A DNA stretch of 64,000 nt, from NCBI RefSeq assembly GCF_019139535.1, contig NZ_CP077073.1:3314501-3378500 (forward strand). Reading direction: 5' to 3'. The notes beneath the pieces were generated by a model. The model saw nothing but the letters and a program-made list of their open reading frames with translations, ran no database searches and was not told where the DNA came from. Positions within the stretch are counted from its first letter, which is position 1, and each line of letters opens with the position of its first letter. Below are positions 10,001 to 19,450 of this stretch, one piece after another. The stretch is from Pseudomonas muyukensis (lineage in GTDB: Bacteria; Pseudomonadota; Gammaproteobacteria; Pseudomonadales; Pseudomonadaceae). Made by a program: the position numbers and the translations under genes.

Positions 10001-13000
10001 TGGCCATGGCAGCCAAGGCGCCGGCACCCTCGACCTGCAGGCGGACACGGTGCGCATTGGCGGGCCAGCCGATGGCGCCGGTCTGCACCTGGGTGAAGAT
10101 TTCTTCAGCCGCGGCTTTGCCCACTACAGCGTGCGCGCCGCGCGCCAGCTGACCGTGGCCGAGGGCGCCCAGGTGCAGGTCACGCGGCCGGTGCAATGGC
10201 TCGATGGCAGCCAGCCCGTCAGCGACCAGGCCACCACATGGCTGCCACCGCTGCAGCAGGACGACGCCGTCAAGGGCGTGCTGGGCCTGCGCGGCGGTGC
10301 CAGCCTGAGCCTGGCCGCGGGCGATACCCGGCAGGCCCAGGCCCAGCGCGAGGCCGCCGTGCTCGACGTGCAGCGTGGCGCGCGCATCAGTGTCGACCCG
10401 TTGCAGGCGATCGAGCTGAGCAGCACCGCGCAACTGAACCTCGAAGGTGCCTTGCAGGCCGTTGGCGGCAAGGTCAGCCTGCGCCAGGCGCTACCGGAAA
10501 GCGCCGCCTCCGGGGTGCGCGAGCGCCTGCATGCGCGCGCCATTCGCCTGGGCGAGGCGGCATCGATCGATGTATCCGGCCAGGCCTTCACCGCCCTCGA
10601 CAGCCAGGGCCGGCGTTACGGCCAGGTGATCAGTGGCGGCAGCATTGTCATTGGTGGTCAGATCGACCACGCCAAGGGTATCAGTGACGGCGCCTACCTG
10701 TTCGTCGACATCGCCCGTGGCGCCCGCTTGCGCGCCGATGGCGCCAGCGCGGTGCTGGATATCCGTGAACAGGGGCCGCTGAGGGTGGCCAGCGCCGGTG
10801 GCAGCATCAGCCTGGCCTCCAGCTATGGCCTGCGCCTGGAGGGCAGCCTGAGCGCGCTGGCCGGCGGCGCCAACGCTGCCGGGGGCAGCCTCGGCGTCGC
10901 CCTCGACACCGGGCTGTACTACAAGGATGGGCTCGAAGATGGCCTGAACGCGCCCCGCGAACTGGTCCTGGGGCGCGGGGCCGGCGATGACGGCTTGCGC
11001 TACGGCCATGGCCGGCTGGACCTGGACCAGGTCGAACGCGCCGGTTTCACCAGCCTGGCCCTGCTCAGCGACGGTGTGCTGGCCTTCGACGGTGGCTTGG
11101 ACCTGGCCATGGCCCAAAGCCTGCAACTGTACGCCGGCTCGCTGGTACTGGCCGAAGGCAGCGCCGACGATGCGCGCATCCACCTGCGCGCGCCCTACGT
11201 GCGCCTGGCCGGCAGCAACCACCTCAGTGGCGATTTCACCCTGCGTCCGACGGTCAAGGGTGGCTTGTCGCAACAGGCGTCCAATGCCCTGTTGCAGGTC
11301 CAGGCCAACCTGCTCGAGGTGCGTGACGAACTGAGCCTGGGTGCCCATGGCAGTCTCGACCTGGGCAACGGCCAGCCATTGACGTTCGATCGCCGGGGCT
11401 TCGCCCTGGCTCGGCTGCGCAGCGAAGGCGACATTCGCTTCCTTGGCCGCGACGCCACCGCAGGGCCGACCACGCTGAGCAGCAACGCCGACCTGGAACT
11501 GCTGGCCGCCCAGCTGTACCCGGTGACCGGCGCCTACGCCCGGGTCCAGACCGGCGGCGATGCCAGCCTGCGCATCGGCAAGGTTGGCGAAGGCATACCG
11601 GCGTTGCCGTTGTCGGTGTTCGGCCGCCTGCACCTGAGCGCCGGCACGGTGGAGCAGGGCGGCGTGGTGCGCGCGCCGCTCGGCCAGGTGCTGCTGGGCG
11701 ACACCCTTGAAGCGGGCCAGGACCTGCGCCTGTTGCCCGGCAGCATCACCTCGGTCAGCGCGGCAGGCTTGCGCATGCCCTATGGCGGCACGGCCGACGG
11801 CTTGAGCTACCTCTACGGCGGCAAGCCGGTGGAGCTGATCGGCGGCAGCGGCGACAACGACCATGGCGTGGTGCTGGCCGGCAGGCGCGTCGAGGTCCAG
11901 GCCGGGGCGTTGCTCGACCTGGCCGGCGGTGGTGAACTGAGCGGCGCCGGTTTCGTGTCCGGGCGCGGGGGCTCCACCGATGCCCGCTACCACCCCTTGC
12001 TGCAACTCGACGGCAATGGCCGCCTGGTGTTGCCGACGCTCTCGAGCAACCCGGTGTACGCCATCGTCCCGGGGCTTGCCGGTGACTATGCGCCCCTGGC
12101 GGGCGAGGCTGGGGTAGCCGACCCGGCCATCGGCCAGCGCATCACCCTCGACCAGGGCATCCCAGGCCTGGCGGCGGGCACCTATACCTTGCTGCCGGCC
12201 AGCTATGCCCTGCTGCCGGGCGCCTTGCGCCTCGAGCTCAACGGCCTGGCCATGGCCGGCCAGCGCAACGCCAGCCAGGCCATGCGCAACGGCTCCTGGA
12301 CCACCTCGGGCAGCCTGTCGGTGGCCAATACCGCTATCGCGCAACCATTGTCGGGGCAGGTCATCCTCACCGCCGCCGACACCCTGCGCCGTTACAGCCA
12401 GTACAACGAGATGTCCTACGCCGGCTTCGTCAAGGCCGATGCGCTTGCCAAGGGTGTGCCGCGCGCGGCGCTGGAGGCCGATGGCAAATGGCTGACCTTG
12501 CGCCTGAAGCCCAACAGCGACCCTGAGCGTACTTTCCGTTTCGCCGGCCAGGCGCGCTTCGACGCGGCCAGCGGCGGGCGCGGCGGTAGCGTCACGGTGC
12601 TGGGGCTCGATGCCATCGAGCTGCTTGCCGATGGCCAGGCGAGCACCTGGGCGCAACCCAACCGCGTGGCCCTGCGTGCCAGCGACCTCAGCGCGCTCAA
12701 GGCGCCACGCCTGAGCATCGGTGCTCGCCCGGAGGTGCGCTACGGCCAGGGCGGCAACATGCTGCGCTTCATGGAGTCGTCCACCGACATCCTGCTGCGC
12801 AGTGGCGCCGAGCTGCGCGCCGCTGAGGTGTTCCTGGCGACCAACAAGGGGCAAGGGGCGATCGTCGTCGAGCAAGGCGCGGGGATCATCACCCTGGGCC
12901 AGGGCAAGGTGCCGTTCGATGCCAACGATGGCTACCTGCTCGACCCCAATGCCCACGGCCTGCTGGCGCTGTCCAATGGCCGCCTCGACGTGCTGCCGTC

Positions 13001-16000
13001 GCAGGCCGACGACTTCTTCGCCCCAGGCAGCATCCTGATCGGTGGCTGCGTGTCGAGCCGCTGTGACGGCGTGACCGGCCTGTACGCCGAGGGTTCGCTG
13101 TTCGCCGCCACCGACCGCACCTTCAACCTCGATGACCAGGTGCTTTTTGGCACGCGCCACCTGGGCTTGGCAGTGGGGCGCATCAACGTCGGCTCGGCGG
13201 CCGCGCTGGCGGCCGCGGCCAACGCCGGGGTGCTGGGGCAGGGGTTGACGCTCAACCAGCAGGTACTCGACCGCCTGTTCCAGGGCAGTACCGAGCAGGG
13301 TGTGCCGGCACTCGAGAGCCTGACGCTGACGGCGGCGGACTCGCTGAACTTCTTCGGCAACAGCCAGCTCGACACCTACGACCCACTGACCGGGCGCAAC
13401 CGGGTGCAGCAACTGATCCTCGGCGCGCCGGCGCTGTATGGCCTGGGCCAGGCCGATGAGCGGGCGCTGATCCGCACCGGCAACCTGGTGTGGAACGGTG
13501 CCCGCACGCAGCCCGGCGCGCCGATTGCTGGCGGCGCCGGCAGCGGCGACGGCGTGCTCGAGCTGCAGGTGGCGGACCTGACCTTCGGCTACGGCCCGGC
13601 CAGCCAGCCGGACGGCAGCGCCAGCATGAGCCGCCAGACCCTGGGCTTCCGCCAGGTCAATATCCGCGCCAGCCACCAGGTCAGCGCCAACCATGCCGGC
13701 GCGCTGCAGGTCTACCACCAGCGGGGTGCCTGGCAGGCCGAGGGCGGCTTCCAGTACAGCGGCGGCGATCTGCTGGTGGACACGCCGTTGTGGACCGGCA
13801 GTGCCGGGTCGATCAACCGTATCAGCGCCGGCGGCCAGTTGCGCGTGACCGGCGGCGGCGCGGCATTGGCCAGTGGCCGCGACGGGCTGGGCGCGGAGCT
13901 GGCGCTCAGTGCTCGCCAGGTGAGCCTGGACGGCACCTTCAGCCTGCCCAGCGGCAAGCTGAGCGTCGCCGCCCAGGACGACCTGCTGCTGGGCGAGCGA
14001 GCGCGCATCGACCTGGCCGGGCGAACCCTGAGCTTCAATGACGTGACCCAGTACAGTTGGGGCGGCGAGCTGCTGCTGAGCAGCCGCGACGGTGATATTC
14101 GCCAGGCGGCCGGCAGCCTGGTCGACCTCAGCGCCCGCAACAACCGTGCCGGGCGCCTGAGCGCCACCGCCCAAGGCGCGCAGGGTGGCCAGGTGGCCTT
14201 GCTGGGGCAGATTCTCGGCGCTGCCAGCGGCGAGTACGATGCCGGTGGCGCCTGGGTGCCTTATGCCCAGGGCGCGGTGCAGGTGCGTGCCCGCCAGCTC
14301 GACGACTTTGCCGGGTTCAACCAGCGCCTGAACCGTGACCAGGTGTTCGGTGCGCGCAGTTTCCAGATCAGCCAGGGCGACCTGCTGATCGGCAACGAAC
14401 TCAAGGCACGGGAGATCAGCGTCTCGCTGGACAACGGCCACCTCACCGTGGCCGGTACCGTCGACGCCAGTGGCGCCCAGGTCGGCAGTATTCGCCTGGC
14501 GGCCAAGCATGGCCTGACCCTGGCCGCCGATGCGCTGCTCGACGCCCATGGCAGCCTGCTGCGGGTCGACAGCCAGGGCGCGATCATCGATGCGCCCAAC
14601 CGTGCCTTGATCGAACTCGACAGCGGCGACGGGTTGCTGACCCTGCGCCCCGGCGCGCGCCTGGACCTGCGCCACGGCACCGCGGCGGCGGCCGCCCAAC
14701 AGGATGGTAAAGCCCGTGGCTCGCTGGTGCTGACGGCGCCACGGGTGGGGGGCGATATCGCCGGCGATATCGCCATCGACGCCCATGGCCGGGTAGACAT
14801 CCTCGGCGCCAAGACCATCGCCGTGGTCGGCAACCAGCGCTACAGCGACGCCGCGGACGGTGGCACCGCGGCCAGCGGCCGGCCCTACCAGTACATCGAC
14901 CAGGCCTATCTGGATGCCAAGCACGCGCGCAGCCTGCTGTTCGTCGATGCCGCGCTGGCCAATCGCGACTTGCTCGACAAGCGCCTTGCCGGCCTGAACA
15001 ACGCCAGCTACGCCCAGGCCCTGCACCTGCGTCCGGGCCTGGAAATCGCCAGCCGCGATGCCGGCACCGACCTGATGGTGCGCGGGGACCTCGACCTGTC
15101 TGGCCATCGCTATGCCAGCCTCAACCCGAACACGCCGCAGACCCCGGTCCGAGGCTCGGGCGAGGTCGGCCACCTGGTGCTGCGTGCCGGTGGCAACCTG
15201 GAGGTCCATGGCAGTATCAGCGACGGCTTCCTGCCGCCGGAGCTGGCCAGCGGCAGTGACCGCCTGGACGGCCGTGGCTGGATCCTGGTCCCTGGCAAGC
15301 AGCCGTTCCAGAGCGATCTGGTCATCCCGCGCAGTGGCGTCGAGTTGGCCGAGGGTACCCGCTATCCGGGTGGCAGCCGCTTGAACTTCGACCTGCCGTT
15401 CGCCGCTACCGCGCTGCCGGCCAATACCCGCTTGAGCAACCCGCTGAGCCTGGCCAGGGCGCTGATCTTGCCGGCCGGCACCGTGCTCGACGCCGCCGTG
15501 CGCGACGCTGCCGGCAATGTGCTGTACGCGGCGGGCACCTTGTTCGAACAGGCGGTGACCCTGGCCGCCGACACCCAGCTGGACGCCGGCAGCCGCCTGC
15601 CGGTCGAGATCGCCGTGCGCGGCGGGGTGTGGCGCAAGGGCACGGCCTTGCCCAGCGGCGGCCTTGCCCAGCGTGGCAGCTTGTCCCTGGCGGTTGGCGC
15701 GCTGCTGCCGGCCGACACCGACGTCAAGCTGCCCAGCGGCGTGTTCTGGGTCGACCTGCGCCAGGAAATCGCCGGCCAGCAGGGGCGCAACTGGGCGCTG
15801 GGACAGATGCTGGCTGAGGGCTCGCAGTCCTGGTCGATACGCCTGGTGGCCGGTGCCGACCTGGGCGCGGCCGACAGCCGCACCACCCAGGTCGAGCCCG
15901 AGGCCGGCGCGTTGCGCCTGGCCGACCAGCACTACATCGCCACGCGGGTGATCGAGACCACGCCGCCGACCATCAGCTACGTGTGGACCAAACTGGCCGT

Positions 16001-19000
16001 GGGCCGGGTGCCCGGCCAACCGGTGCCGGCCAACTTGCTGCCGTTGTGCACCGCGCGGCCGACCTGGTGCCAGAAGATCGAGACCCCTGGCGGGATCACC
16101 AAGGCCCAGATCACCCCGCAGACCCAGTTGTTCAGCGTACTGCGCACCGGCACCGGCGACCTCGAGTTGCTCAGCGCCGGCGATTGGCGCATGGACTCGC
16201 TGTATGGCGTGTACACCGCCGGTACCCAGGCGCCGGCGCTGCTCGCCGAGGGCCGCGACCCACACCAGCTGGCCCGTGGCCGCCAGGCCAACGGCAGTGT
16301 GCTGGGCCCGCTGGGGGCGGCCTACGAGGCGAGCACAAGCGATTATCGCGCCTGGTACCCGCACCAGGGCGGCAACCTGCTGGTGATGGCCGGTGGCGAC
16401 CTGACCGGCAACCTGGTCGGGGCCAAGAGCAATGACCGCCTGACGCGCCGTCAGGTGCCCTCGGCCGCGGTCGGCAACTGGCTGTGGCGCCAGGGCCAGA
16501 GCGATGCCGGCACCCCGGCCGCCTGGTGGCTCAACTTCGCCAGCTTCGCCCAGGACCCGGCCAGCGACCCTGGCTTGCCCTACCTGGTCGGCTTCACCGG
16601 CCTCGGCACGCTGGGCGGCGGCAACCTGGACGTTCGGGTCGCGGGCGCGGCCGGCCTGCTGCAGGCCAATAGCGCCGCCGCCAGCGAAGTCGAGCGCAGC
16701 CAGGGCCTGAACCTGGTGGTGGCCAGCACCGGGCGGATGAGCGCCGACGGGCGTCTGCTGCAAACCGGTGGCGGTGACCTCGACCTGCGGGTCGGCGGCG
16801 GGCTCAACCCAATGCTGGCCGCCGCCACGGCCGCCGATGCCCTGGTCGACCTGCAAGGCACCTTGGTCAACCTGCGCGGTGCCTTGCAGGTGGACGCCGC
16901 CAGCATCGGGCTGCTCAAGTCGATCTACGGCAGCTACGGCTTCCAGCACGACAACAGCGAATCCCGTGCCTATGACCCCTACACCGCCACCCGTGCCCAG
17001 GCGCTGGGCGGCATCACGCTGATGCCGGGTGACAGCGGCGTGCGCTTGCGCAGCCGTGGCGACCTGGTGGTGAAGGGCGTTGGCGATCCGGGGCGGGTAC
17101 CGCAGTTCAACAGCACGCCGTTCAGCGCCGACAGTGGTGCTTCGATGGCGGGGCGCGGCAATAGCTGGTTCACGCTGTGGACGCCGCAGACCTCGGTCGA
17201 GCTGATGAGCCTGGGCGGTAACCTGGCGCCCAACGCCTACAACAACGTGACGATGCCCACACGCAACCTGACCATTTATGGTGGCCGGGTGTTCTACCCG
17301 ACCGCACTGAGCGCCACCGCGGTCAACGGCAGCCTGTACTACGGCGACTCGGTGCGCGACAGCGACGGGCCGTCCTCGCTGTACAGCCTGATGACCGCGC
17401 CTTCGGCCAAGACCCGCTTGCAGTTGCTGGCCGGGGACTCGATCTATGCCGGCGGCTACGTGGTCAGCCAGGGCGGCACCGACGACAGCGCGCTGGCCAC
17501 GCCATGGCGCCCGGCGTTCGTGGGCACCAGTACAGGCAACCTGGTGCTTTCGAGCAACCTGCACGGCGACCTGCCGCGCGAGCCCTGGTCGGCGCCGTTG
17601 TACAGCTTCGGCGTCAACACCTACAGCGATCGGGGCGGGCGGCCGGTCAGCCCGGTGCGCTTCTATGCCCTGGACGGCGATATCGTCGGCTTGAACACCG
17701 GCGAGATCATCGAGTACCCCTTGCTCGGGTTGAAGCTCTACCAGGGCAGCGGGCCGGTGCGCATCATCGCCGGCCGTGACATCGTCAACGCCGGTACCAC
17801 CCTGGACAACCAACGCCAGGCCGCGGCTGGGCTGGTGGAGACCCGCGGTGGCGGCGAAAGCCGCTCTGCCGGCAACCTGTTCATCCATGGCGACCGTCAC
17901 GAGGTGTCGTTGGTCAGCGCTGGCCGCGACATTCGCCTGAGCAGCTTCAATGTCGCCGGCCCCGGCCAGCTCGAGGTGCTCGCCGGGCGCAATATGTACC
18001 AGTCCGGTCCGGGGGTGAATTCGGCCTACCAGGAAGCGGCGATCAGCAGTATCGGGCGGGTGGGCGGCGGCGGCGCAGGCAACGATGGCGCAGCCATCGC
18101 CATCGTTGTCGGCGCAGGCCAAGGGCCGGACTACGCCGGGCTGCTGGCGCGCTACCTGGGCCAGGAGCAGTTGGCCGACCCGTCGCGGTCGCTGGCTAGC
18201 CAGCCGGGCAAGGTCGCCAAGGTGTATGACCAGGCGTTGCTGGCCTGGCTGCGCGAGGGCTTTGCCTTCGACGGCGACGGCGAGGCGGCGAGTAGCTATT
18301 TTGCCGCGCTGCCAGCCGAGCAGCAGCGCATTTTCGCCCGCCAGTTGTACTTCGCCGAGCTGCGCGAAGGCGGGCGCGAGTACAACGACGCCGACGGCCC
18401 GCGCACCGGCAGCTACTTGCGTGGCCGCCAGGCCATTGCCGCCTTGTTCCCGAGCAAGGACGTGGCCGGCAACCCGATCAGCTACAGCGGCAATGCCACC
18501 TTCCATGGCGGCGCCGGTATCCACACCGACTTTGGCGGTGCCATCCAGGTGCTCACCCCGGGCGGCCAGCAGGTGTTCGGCATCGAGGGCGAGGCGCCGC
18601 CCGCCACGGCGGGGGTGATCAGCCAAGGCAGCGGCGATATCCAGTTGTACGCCCAAGGCAGCATCCTGCTCGGCCAAAGCCGGATCATGACCACCTTCGG
18701 TGGCTCGATCCTCGGCTGGTCGGCCAGTGGCGACATCAACGCCGGGCGCGGCTCGAAGACCACCGTGGTGTATACCCCGCCCAAGCGCACCTACGACCTG
18801 TGGGGCAACGTCGGGCTGGCGCCGAGCGTGCCGAGCACCGGTGCCGGGATCGCCACGCTCAATCCGATCGCCGAAGTGCCACCGGGGGATATCGACCTGA
18901 TTGCCCCCCTGGGCACCATCGATGCTGGCGAGGCGGGGATCCGCGTGTCGGGCAACGTCAACATCGCCGCCTTGCAGGTGGTCAACGCCGCCAACATCCA

Positions 19001-19331
19001 GGTGCAGGGCGATGCCAAGGGCATGCCGGTGGTGGCGGCGGTCAATACCGGCGCGATTGCCTCGGCCAGCGCCGCGGCGTCTTCGGCGACCCAGGCGGCA
19101 GAAGAGGCAGGACGTCAGCAGCAGGCCGCGGCGCGGCAGCGCCAACCCTCGGTGATTACCGTGCAGGTGCTAGGCTTTGGCGCCGAACGCTTGCTGCCGG
19201 GGCAGGAGGGGGCCAGCCTGAACCCGCAGTACAACCGCCACAGTCCGGTGCAGGTGCTGGGGGCGGGGACGCTGGATGAGCGGGCCAAGGCGCAGTTGAC
19301 CGAGGAGGAACGGGGGAACTTGTTGCTTTGA
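7056..19331 (+). CDS. Giant filamentous-haemagglutinin-type exoprotein (TPS-domain adhesin, DUF3739-type C-terminus)
   Basis: A 4091-residue secreted protein. The ATG at 7056 follows AAGGAA. A long N-region leads to a hydrophobic core and AQA cleavage site at about residue 47 (LKPLAQAIALLLLAGSAQA). Residues of about 130-300 form the two-partner-secretion haemagglutination domain, with WETFNVGRDTTVRFEQ and NRNGVVFNGTSQVNVRNLVA at about 229-248, a variant of the usual NPNGI motif. A very long Gly/Ser/Asp-rich beta-helix region follows. Near 3920-3990 lies a block (NPIAEVPPGDIDLIAPLG) typical of DUF3739 haemagglutinin-family proteins, followed by an Ala/Gln-rich tail. Such proteins are surface adhesins or biofilm factors exported by a TpsB/FhaC barrel. 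None is encoded nearby. The only cysteines noticed are a CX4C pair near residue 1997 and a CX6C pair near 2996. No frameshift is visible over 12 kb. Confidence 0.93.
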   Translation: MSRGMPQPALPATAALHRGKPAGGEPLRLKPLAQAIALLLLAGSAQAGQPFSSAWFAAKGASSAPAGSGGVGGAGQVLPGSPPPLAQQQRLNQQFQRTVSNFNSTVAAIAAQQAAQANGRTLAQVQPQVIPNGLGEGGLKVDENPLTQGWRNAKAPQQSQAGGKTQVRIEQTADKAILNWETFNVGRDTTVRFEQQADWAVLNRVNDPAARPSQIHGQIEAPGTVMLINRNGVVFNGTSQVNVRNLVAAAAQISDEQFSQRGLYVDNNGSQATFTQAAGKVLVERGAQIRTQEPASSTSGGGYVLLLGSEVGNDGQIITSKGQATLAAADDFYIRRGQGTEANRYSTTRGNEVAGSLKAGSSAGTVVNDGLIQAAGGDITLTGHQVRQQGVALASTSVDRRGSIHLLNAASDTTGSVSFGQGSVSAVLLDDSAALDSQREASRAVVNGSNGNLASGRFDNLSTVIDRPEQSRIEVVSGGTVHFQDGSLTLASGGQVAVSAGRRSLVDDGARLDVAGALGVKVAMESNVIKVNVQGNEQRDAAGNRDQGGLGSRDVWVDVRELVHVAAGVNGYANDRWYTAGGLLEVGGYLGTRSHGVGEWMAQGGTLTFTGQDLVTRAGAQINLSGGTLAVQDGYVRQSWLRGADGRLYELSKAPGDLLYSGIYQGFEDSSTRWNQTRLFYNPLIAPQQRFEQGYSVGRDAGSLVVATQSAVLDGQLIGETWQDERQLQAPVAGLDGYKQVHSARARGAQLVIGQQLPGYLSASKDLAFSLSPVLRQVTLGAGGRGASAQVLLQAPLDEQRRGQLLLDSSLLNGFALGGLSVAASESVQVDEALRLADGGQLTLYAAQVRVAADLTAKGGQVTLGDVLYQRDGADLRDRVLATPAGVRAQVVVDDGVRLDVSGVRSERNDAAAMAWRNGGNLSLRSSGDVLLGQGSLLDVAAGVVRGARHQLNGGHGGNLTLHASAYNPGEGGRLQLAGELRGHGSQGAGTLDLQADTVRIGGPADGAGLHLGEDFFSRGFAHYSVRAARQLTVAEGAQVQVTRPVQWLDGSQPVSDQATTWLPPLQQDDAVKGVLGLRGGASLSLAAGDTRQAQAQREAAVLDVQRGARISVDPLQAIELSSTAQLNLEGALQAVGGKVSLRQALPESAASGVRERLHARAIRLGEAASIDVSGQAFTALDSQGRRYGQVISGGSIVIGGQIDHAKGISDGAYLFVDIARGARLRADGASAVLDIREQGPLRVASAGGSISLASSYGLRLEGSLSALAGGANAAGGSLGVALDTGLYYKDGLEDGLNAPRELVLGRGAGDDGLRYGHGRLDLDQVERAGFTSLALLSDGVLAFDGGLDLAMAQSLQLYAGSLVLAEGSADDARIHLRAPYVRLAGSNHLSGDFTLRPTVKGGLSQQASNALLQVQANLLEVRDELSLGAHGSLDLGNGQPLTFDRRGFALARLRSEGDIRFLGRDATAGPTTLSSNADLELLAAQLYPVTGAYARVQTGGDASLRIGKVGEGIPALPLSVFGRLHLSAGTVEQGGVVRAPLGQVLLGDTLEAGQDLRLLPGSITSVSAAGLRMPYGGTADGLSYLYGGKPVELIGGSGDNDHGVVLAGRRVEVQAGALLDLAGGGELSGAGFVSGRGGSTDARYHPLLQLDGNGRLVLPTLSSNPVYAIVPGLAGDYAPLAGEAGVADPAIGQRITLDQGIPGLAAGTYTLLPASYALLPGALRLELNGLAMAGQRNASQAMRNGSWTTSGSLSVANTAIAQPLSGQVILTAADTLRRYSQYNEMSYAGFVKADALAKGVPRAALEADGKWLTLRLKPNSDPERTFRFAGQARFDAASGGRGGSVTVLGLDAIELLADGQASTWAQPNRVALRASDLSALKAPRLSIGARPEVRYGQGGNMLRFMESSTDILLRSGAELRAAEVFLATNKGQGAIVVEQGAGIITLGQGKVPFDANDGYLLDPNAHGLLALSNGRLDVLPSQADDFFAPGSILIGGCVSSRCDGVTGLYAEGSLFAATDRTFNLDDQVLFGTRHLGLAVGRINVGSAAALAAAANAGVLGQGLTLNQQVLDRLFQGSTEQGVPALESLTLTAADSLNFFGNSQLDTYDPLTGRNRVQQLILGAPALYGLGQADERALIRTGNLVWNGARTQPGAPIAGGAGSGDGVLELQVADLTFGYGPASQPDGSASMSRQTLGFRQVNIRASHQVSANHAGALQVYHQRGAWQAEGGFQYSGGDLLVDTPLWTGSAGSINRISAGGQLRVTGGGAALASGRDGLGAELALSARQVSLDGTFSLPSGKLSVAAQDDLLLGERARIDLAGRTLSFNDVTQYSWGGELLLSSRDGDIRQAAGSLVDLSARNNRAGRLSATAQGAQGGQVALLGQILGAASGEYDAGGAWVPYAQGAVQVRARQLDDFAGFNQRLNRDQVFGARSFQISQGDLLIGNELKAREISVSLDNGHLTVAGTVDASGAQVGSIRLAAKHGLTLAADALLDAHGSLLRVDSQGAIIDAPNRALIELDSGDGLLTLRPGARLDLRHGTAAAAAQQDGKARGSLVLTAPRVGGDIAGDIAIDAHGRVDILGAKTIAVVGNQRYSDAADGGTAASGRPYQYIDQAYLDAKHARSLLFVDAALANRDLLDKRLAGLNNASYAQALHLRPGLEIASRDAGTDLMVRGDLDLSGHRYASLNPNTPQTPVRGSGEVGHLVLRAGGNLEVHGSISDGFLPPELASGSDRLDGRGWILVPGKQPFQSDLVIPRSGVELAEGTRYPGGSRLNFDLPFAATALPANTRLSNPLSLARALILPAGTVLDAAVRDAAGNVLYAAGTLFEQAVTLAADTQLDAGSRLPVEIAVRGGVWRKGTALPSGGLAQRGSLSLAVGALLPADTDVKLPSGVFWVDLRQEIAGQQGRNWALGQMLAEGSQSWSIRLVAGADLGAADSRTTQVEPEAGALRLADQHYIATRVIETTPPTISYVWTKLAVGRVPGQPVPANLLPLCTARPTWCQKIETPGGITKAQITPQTQLFSVLRTGTGDLELLSAGDWRMDSLYGVYTAGTQAPALLAEGRDPHQLARGRQANGSVLGPLGAAYEASTSDYRAWYPHQGGNLLVMAGGDLTGNLVGAKSNDRLTRRQVPSAAVGNWLWRQGQSDAGTPAAWWLNFASFAQDPASDPGLPYLVGFTGLGTLGGGNLDVRVAGAAGLLQANSAAASEVERSQGLNLVVASTGRMSADGRLLQTGGGDLDLRVGGGLNPMLAAATAADALVDLQGTLVNLRGALQVDAASIGLLKSIYGSYGFQHDNSESRAYDPYTATRAQALGGITLMPGDSGVRLRSRGDLVVKGVGDPGRVPQFNSTPFSADSGASMAGRGNSWFTLWTPQTSVELMSLGGNLAPNAYNNVTMPTRNLTIYGGRVFYPTALSATAVNGSLYYGDSVRDSDGPSSLYSLMTAPSAKTRLQLLAGDSIYAGGYVVSQGGTDDSALATPWRPAFVGTSTGNLVLSSNLHGDLPREPWSAPLYSFGVNTYSDRGGRPVSPVRFYALDGDIVGLNTGEIIEYPLLGLKLYQGSGPVRIIAGRDIVNAGTTLDNQRQAAAGLVETRGGGESRSAGNLFIHGDRHEVSLVSAGRDIRLSSFNVAGPGQLEVLAGRNMYQSGPGVNSAYQEAAISSIGRVGGGGAGNDGAAIAIVVGAGQGPDYAGLLARYLGQEQLADPSRSLASQPGKVAKVYDQALLAWLREGFAFDGDGEAASSYFAALPAEQQRIFARQLYFAELREGGREYNDADGPRTGSYLRGRQAIAALFPSKDVAGNPISYSGNATFHGGAGIHTDFGGAIQVLTPGGQQVFGIEGEAPPATAGVISQGSGDIQLYAQGSILLGQSRIMTTFGGSILGWSASGDINAGRGSKTTVVYTPPKRTYDLWGNVGLAPSVPSTGAGIATLNPIAEVPPGDIDLIAPLGTIDAGEAGIRVSGNVNIAALQVVNAANIQVQGDAKGMPVVAAVNTGAIASASAAASSATQAAEEAGRQQQAAARQRQPSVITVQVLGFGAERLLPGQEGASLNPQYNRHSPVQVLGAGTLDERAKAQLTEEERGNLLL

Positions 19332-19340
19332 GCTGCACCT

Positions 19341-19373
19341 ATGCGCGGAAGCGGCAGGCGCGCATGGTTTTTT
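19341..19373 (+). terminator. Rho-independent terminator after the giant exoprotein gene
   Basis: ATGCGCG (19341-19347) pairs with CGCGCAT (19359-19365), followed by GG and a run of six T (19368-19373), ten bases after the stop codon. Confidence 0.75.
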
Positions 19374-19377
19374 CGAT

Positions 19378-19415
19378 GGCCTTGCAACGCCCCTGAGATC
19401 GGGCGCTGCAAGGCC
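19378..19415. terminator. Bidirectional hairpin between convergent genes
   Basis: GGCCTTGCA at 19378-19386 pairs with TGCAAGGCC at 19407-19415, and CGCCC with GGGCG inside. It lies between the convergent exoprotein and sad genes. Its GCAACGCC...GAGATCG text resembles the large palindrome family at 4.1, 34.8 and 52.5 kb without the inner stem, so it may be a degenerate member used as a terminator for the minus-strand gene. Confidence 0.6.
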
Positions 19416-19450
19416 GTCGACGTGTTACCCGGGGCCGCCCGCGCAGCGCC

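Noticed and set aside
10491..19145. A very long open frame of 2884 codons antisense to the giant exoprotein gene, and an 863-codon one at 7842-10433
   Set aside because: In high-GC Pseudomonas DNA with GC at third positions the antisense frame lacks stops. The composition (many Gly, Ala, Gln, His, Arg without domains) is that of a shadow. The plus-strand frame has a signal peptide, TPS domain and full length.
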